From the NCBI GenBank assembly GCA_963556255.1, contig OY744606.1, forward strand, positions 76,090,768 through 76,154,767: a stretch of 64,000 bases of DNA, in the 5' to 3' direction. How positions within the stretch are numbered: position 1 is the stretch's first letter; each line of letters begins with the position of its first letter. The notes under the pieces were generated by a model. The model saw only the letters and a program-made list of their open reading frames with translations. It searched no databases and was not told where the DNA came from. Source of the stretch: Allolobophora icterica (Eukaryota; Annelida; Clitellata; Crassiclitellata; Lumbricidae). Made by a program: the position numbers and the translations under genes. Positions 58,464-64,000 of the stretch are shown piece after piece.

Positions 58464-59211
58464 AAGCAAACAGAGCGAGCTTCATGACCTGCGGCAGGCG
58501 TCAGTTGTTGACGCTCTCCGAATTCTGTGTCGGGATGTGAATTATTCTCGGAGTCAGACTAATGGACGTCGTTAACTGGTCTTACCCAGCCATTTCTCCT
58601 GAATCATTTATTGAACGCTGAATAATTGCCTTGTGGGATATTTCTTTTTTATATAAACATTCCAGTGATAATCATATCGTTAGTCCCTCTGGAGGGTCTT
58701 ATAATGCTTTATTTAAAGAAGCAGTCATAACATTACCTTCTGCATTCGTGGCTTTGCGACTTTTTAATCTCGTTTCATAAATTCGCTTTTAATGTCGTTT
58801 TACGGTGTGCTATTAAATGCTTCGAGAATGACTGTACATAGGGAGTAAAAAAAGAGAGCGACGCCGTTGTTTTATGAACTGGGTAAGATCCGAATTGAGA
58901 CTTTTTGGTTACTTCTGTCATGGCCCATTAATCTAGAATTCTCCACAGCAACAGAAGGTTGCCGAACTAATGCTCGATAGACGATGATTTGTGGGTTACA
59001 TCAGTGATCGATTGTCATACGGTTGTGGGTTCGACGCCTTGCTACGATCCCAGGCAATTGGTGCACACACACGTCTCTCCCATCAAGCTGTATAAGTTGA
59101 TACCGAAGTAAGCTAGGAGGTAGACGACAAGTTCTGGGAAGCACTGGCCCCATGTCCAGGACCTTGGGATTCGTTCGTTGCCGGCTCAAGGAAGGGAAAA
59201 GGAACTGAGAG
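58464..59211. other. unassigned DNA
   Basis: GTGGGTTCGACGCC near 59024 is B-box-like, but no convincing tRNA head or second copy was found. No gene. Confidence 0.5.
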
Positions 59212-59458
59212 TCTTCCATAATACAATACAATATATACAATAGAACTGTACTTGATACTGTCCTTCTCCTTCTTCCCAAGTTCAGAAGTGCACACAAAAC
59301 CCATACGGTACGACGGAACATCGATGACGCTGAGCAATTGTGAGTAAAGGACTTGCTCAAGATCCCTAGGCCCAACACAGTAATTAACTGCCTGAGCGAA
59401 GGCTCGAACCCGTACTCTCTGCCTTACAGGCCAGCGCTCTAACCAATCTTCCACCGTG
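59212..59458 (-). mobile_element. tRNA-derived SINE, family 2, best copy
   Basis: On the - strand: TGGTTAGAGCGCTGGCCTGT (A-box region), GGGTTCGAGCC (B box), then ATCTTGAGCAAGTCC, AATTGCTCAGCGTCATCGAT and a tail of TATTGTATTGTATTATGG. The same body occurs at 52625-52815. Confidence 0.85.
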
Positions 59459-60530
59459 TTACCACTAAGTCCCACTAAAGCGCAGGTGTTCTACGCAACA
59501 GAGGCTATTTTTAGTTCCAATATGACAATCGCAATAAAAGACAAAGCAACTGCGACCATGCATCTGAAATTAAGATCCAGCGGTATTAATAAGCAGACGC
59601 TACTGATACATGCAACCATTTCATTCATACGACGTCTGATCAGTCGACTGGTCCGATGATATCTTATCGGTCGATTTATATGTCATGCGCATTTCGACCA
59701 CTGCCGTCTTTCATCTCGAACCGACACGTGTTGTTAATTCATGTTTTAAATATAGCAGCAATAAAATTATTATATCGAACAAAAGTCACACTTCAATAAC
59801 AGCCTCATATAGGCCTATGTACATTTGTGCGATAATGTGGGCTATATTTGAAGACATAATTATACTGTACACCGTATACATATTTACATGCGTATGCATT
59901 ATACAGATCATCTTGTATAAGAATGCATACTACTCTGTTTAGGCATGGGTATGGGTATAGGGTGGGTGAGGGATTGCTCGGATGAATGACCAATGGCGGA
60001 GCTACTGGAAAGGTCAAGAGGTCACGCCCCTGGCTGAACTCTTAACCCCGGGTGTCGCAACAAAAACTATTGACCACTTCTTTGCAATGCAATATGGTAA
60101 CGGATTTTTACGAAACGAAGATTTTTGTTGCTGCCGTCGGAAGCTCCTGTCATGCCATTTACCCCCATCCGCTCATATTGGAAGAACTCACGGCGCCAGT
60201 GTTAATAACAGAACAGACAGACGGACGAAAGGACGAAAGGACGAAAGGATTTTGTCAGACAGATAAACCAATTGCAGATGAGTCTTTTAGCAGACAGTAA
60301 TGGCTGCTGCGAAAATTTCCAATTTGCATTGCTATTCTCTGAACTGAAAATGAGAGTGGAAATTACTTGGACGGACATTTGGACGTACTGAGCAGAATGT
60401 GGAAGAGTGTGAATAGAAGAATTAAACAGTGAGACCAAAAACAAAACAGCGATAATAAGAACAACAAAGAGGAATAGAGAGGATCGAAGAGGAATAGAGA
60501 GGATCAGTTACAAGGAGAATTACAGTTAGA
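59459..60530. other. unassigned DNA
   Basis: No gene. GGACGAAA repeats three times near 60219-60247; GAGGAATAGAGAGGATC is duplicated near 60470-60505. Confidence 0.5.
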
Positions 60531-60890
60531 TCTACATTTAAAATAACATTGACAGTTACAGTTAGAATTGCAGTCACAACTACAGTTACATTCACTGTTA
60601 CATTCACAGTTGCAATTACATTTATAAATACAATTACATTCGCAGTTACATTTGCATTCACAGTTACAATTACATTCACAGTTACAATTGCATTTACAAA
60701 CACAATTACATTTGCAGTTACAATTACATTCACAGTTATAATTACATTCACAGTTACAATTGCATTTACAAATACAATTACATTCGCAGTTACAATGACA
60801 TTCACAGTTATAATTACATTCAGTTATAATTGCATTTACAAATACAATTACATTCGCAGTTACAATTACATTCACACTGGACCGATTTTA
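60531..60890. repeat. 18-bp minisatellite (ACATTCACAGTTACAATT)
   Basis: About 20 imperfect units built from ACATTCACAGTTACAATT and ACATTTACAAATACAATT variants, with a higher-order pattern of about 72-84 bp. Asn/Cys- and Thr/Val-rich frames are repeat artefacts. Confidence 0.85.
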
Positions 60891-61474
<584 letters not shown>

Positions 61475-61863
61475 ACAGCAGTGTCCCGTCGTGCGATTTA
61501 TTAAAGTCATTTTCCTGTAACAGAGGAAGTTTCGTGAAAGAAAATTTAATTTAGAGTATTTGGAACAATTTAGCAGGATACATGAAATGAAATTTTTTCT
61601 AACAAAAAGAAATAATAATATTAATACAGGAAGTCTATTGAAAAGTTAAACTTAATCCTATTGGGACACCCCACGATTTGTGTTTCCCTCGTGCAGATCC
61701 TAACAAAAGTAATTTCTGTAGAAGATAAAACTATATGGGTAGATATTATTTGACTGAGAACATTATTAACCAAGGATTAATTATTAGTCAAAATAACCAG
61801 CAGGTAAGAGATGTGGAATTGTTATTCTACTTAGGCTAAACATGGCTCCGTGATTAGGCATTC
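61475..61863. other. unassigned DNA
   Basis: AT-rich, no gene. Confidence 0.5.
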
Positions 61864-61977
61864 ATGTATGTATGTATGTATGTATGTATGTATGTATGTA
61901 TGTATGTATGTATGTATGTATGTATGTATGTATGTATGTATGTATGTATGTATGTATGTATGTATGTATGTATGTAT
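61864..61977. repeat. (ATGT)n microsatellite, about 28 units
   Basis: Uninterrupted ATGT, followed by TTTATTTAT. Confidence 0.95.
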
Positions 61978-63179
61978 TCATTTATTTATTTATGTATTAT
62001 GTATGTATGCACATATCATTAGCAAGCAAAACAGTGCATGGAAAACTGGAAGAGTCACCACTAGCGCGCCCACGCACACAGGTGGAGCCATTTCAACGAA
62101 TTCCTATTAATAGTTTACAGATGACATTATGTTCTGCGATGATAGTAGGGCACGACGACGGGCAGTAGCGTTTGCAGCCTCCATCCAGCAGTTCCTCATT
62201 GGTGGAAGATGATGCAAGTCCGGCTATCCCGCAAACTACCGGGTACACCTAGAACAGATCTCCGTCTTCTACCGATCGGTAGATCTAGGCATCACCAGCG
62301 ACTAATGGTCGATGTCGCTCTAAAGTCTCGCGTCACTTCTCCTCCGTCAAGACGAAAGTGACCGGGTTGTAGACATCGTACACGGTCCTAGGATCCCAGT
62401 CTCAACCGAAGAAATCCCTTCGTCCTTCGCAGAGTCTCGAAGGGCAAAACGACACGCAAAGCAAATACCGTCCAACGCACAAAAGCCCACAGATGATCAG
62501 AAGAATAAGTCCGATATGCAAATATAGCAGCAGCTCGGTGCTCTTGAATAAGCTGGTGCCCTTAGATTTAGATTAGCGCTTTGGTATTTGGAGTTTACGA
62601 TTGCGATCACAGCATGTCTGAAAGCAATGGGCAAATTCTTCTTCATTACGACATATTAATCCGCAGAAATGACAGATAAGCCGAAGAACCACAGTCGTCG
62701 TCGATGCACACATACAGCCAGAGAGACAGACAGAGGGACAAATAGAGGGACAAATAGAGGGACAAATAGAGGGACAAATAATCACAAATAGAAACAGAGA
62801 GGCAGGAACTAGCGACTCATGCCAAATGTACGACGTGGATCAGAGTCAATTGTAGCAGTTGACCGACTTCTACGCGTACTAAGCCAATCAAGCGACCGTT
62901 GCTGATTGGATGAATTGGACCAACAACTCGCAAACAGGATCTCGGACTAACGCAAACCAATGCTTACTGGAAATTGCATAAGTTATTTTCTAGATAATCA
63001 GTCGATCGCTCTTTCCATTAGCCAGTCCTTCAGTCAGCAGCCAATCGCAGTTGGTCATTCAGTTGGTCATGCAATGAGTATATCAGTTTGACCGTCAACA
63101 GGATGCTCACTCTGTCATCGACTGATGCAGATTGCATTCATTCAGAGAACTGATATAATAACGTCCCTCGAAGACTCAC
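61978..63179. other. unassigned DNA with a 12-bp tandem repeat
   Basis: GAGGGACAAATA is repeated four times at about 62731-62780. No supported gene. Confidence 0.5.
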
Positions 63180-63374
63180 TTGCTCACTCTCCTGCACTCG
63201 CTCGCTCGCTCCCATGCTCACTCACCAACTCACTCATTCACTTATATATCTCACTCGTTTTCTTGCTCACTCAATAACTCATTCGCTCACACTCTCACTC
63301 GATCACTCGCTAACTCACTTGTACTCTTTCTTTCTCTTTATCTCTCTCTCTCTCTTTCTGTCTCTCACTCTCTT

Positions 63375-63405
<31 letters not shown>

Positions 63406-63512
63406 CTCTCTCTCTCTCTTTCTGTCTCTCTCTGTCTCTCTCTGTCTGTCTCTGTCTCTGTCTCTGTCTCTGTCTCTGTCTCTGTCTGTCTGTCTGTGTC
63501 TGTGTCTCTGTC

Positions 63513-63543
<31 letters not shown>

Positions 63544-63546
63544 GGC

Positions 63547-63612
<66 letters not shown>

Positions 63613-63620
63613 ACACTCTC
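63180..63620. repeat. CT-rich compound repeat
   Basis: Degenerate CTCA tracts (63180-63320), then TCTCTC/TTTCTC (63335-63450), TCTCTG and TGTCTG tetra- and hexanucleotides (to about 63575) and (CT)n (to 63608). Confidence 0.9.
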
Positions 63621-64000
63621 AATCGCTCGCTAACTTACTTACTCACCCTCTCAGAATAATTTTATAGTACTTCGGTAATTTAGTTTATGATGCCAATTTT
63701 AAATCAGGCAGTCATCCAACCTGCTAATTGTCCAGTCAACCAGTCAACTTTGATGGCAATGTTGAAGTAATAAATTCAGGCTTTATTGATTTGCCTGGAG
63801 ATAAACGGAGGTGGAAATAAATAGAAGCCGGACGAGGGAAAATCGGAGGAAAGCACGGATTGGTAATAACAGTCAATCACTTCATCCGGTTAAGGACTTC
63901 GGTTTAAACGTCTTCTCAATGGGTAACGAACTGTTAAGCAGTGCAGCGATGGGAAGTGAACATGGGCTCACTTAGATATGAGGCCACGTATACAGTCAAT
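63621..64000. other. unassigned DNA
   Basis: No gene or repeat recognised. Confidence 0.45.

Noticed and set aside
58980..59210. Further SINE suggested by GTGGGTTCGACGCC
   Set aside because: Only a B-box-like word is visible. There is no A box at the right distance and no second copy in the window.

Overview
The window is animal (eukaryotic) DNA, most likely from a marine deuterostome invertebrate such as an echinoderm; this is an inference. The reasons are the spliced receptor exon with introns, tRNA-derived SINEs, CR1/L2- and RTE-type LINE remnants, many long microsatellites, and a Gmr1-type Ty3/gypsy retrotransposon, a group known mainly from deuterostomes. Host coding content is very low. 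The only convincing host gene fragment is one exon (22691-23338, + strand) of a gonadotropin-releasing-hormone/corazonin-type G-protein-coupled receptor. Its 3' splice junction falls at the same residue as the first coding junction of vertebrate GnRHR. No further exon of this gene was recognised to the right.

Layout. 1-10.6 kb: a patchwork of small hAT-like MITEs (1-288, 3125-3292, 4653-4918), a CR1/L2 LINE remnant, two tRNA-SINEs and microsatellites. 10.7-18.25 kb: a large P-superfamily-like DNA transposon with about 400-bp terminal inverted repeats. Its left TIR is split by a 5'-truncated RTE retrotransposon with a target-site duplication. Inside lie a spliced, intact THAP domain on the + strand and a decayed P-type transposase body on the - strand. 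18.3-34.3 kb: mostly unassigned intergenic or intronic DNA, with the receptor exon, a hAT MITE, LINE 3'-tail copies and long microsatellites. 34.3-50.6 kb: two 6971-bp copies of one LTR retrotransposon arranged head to head. Copy 1 (- strand, 34629-41599) sits in a GT-rich 330-bp tandem array. Copy 2 (+ strand, 43649-50619) has a single uninterrupted 1820-codon gag-pol frame. Both have 478-bp LTRs and 5-bp target duplications. Their pol order is protease-integrase-RT-RNase H, the Ty1/copia-like order inside a Ty3/gypsy element. 50.6-64 kb: SINEs, LINE remnants (one split by a hAT MITE) and long tetranucleotide repeats.

How the parts interact: this is a record of nested insertions rather than an operon-like system. 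MITEs sit in LINEs, an RTE sits in a DNA-transposon TIR, and an LTR element sits in a satellite array. Short non-autonomous elements (SINEs, hAT MITEs) would depend on LINE and hAT enzymes encoded elsewhere. The most interesting targets are the head-to-head Gmr1-like pair, the P-like element whose THAP exons and transposase body point in opposite directions, the receptor exon with its conserved junction, and a strong excess of the octamer TAGGCCTA outside the young retrotransposons.
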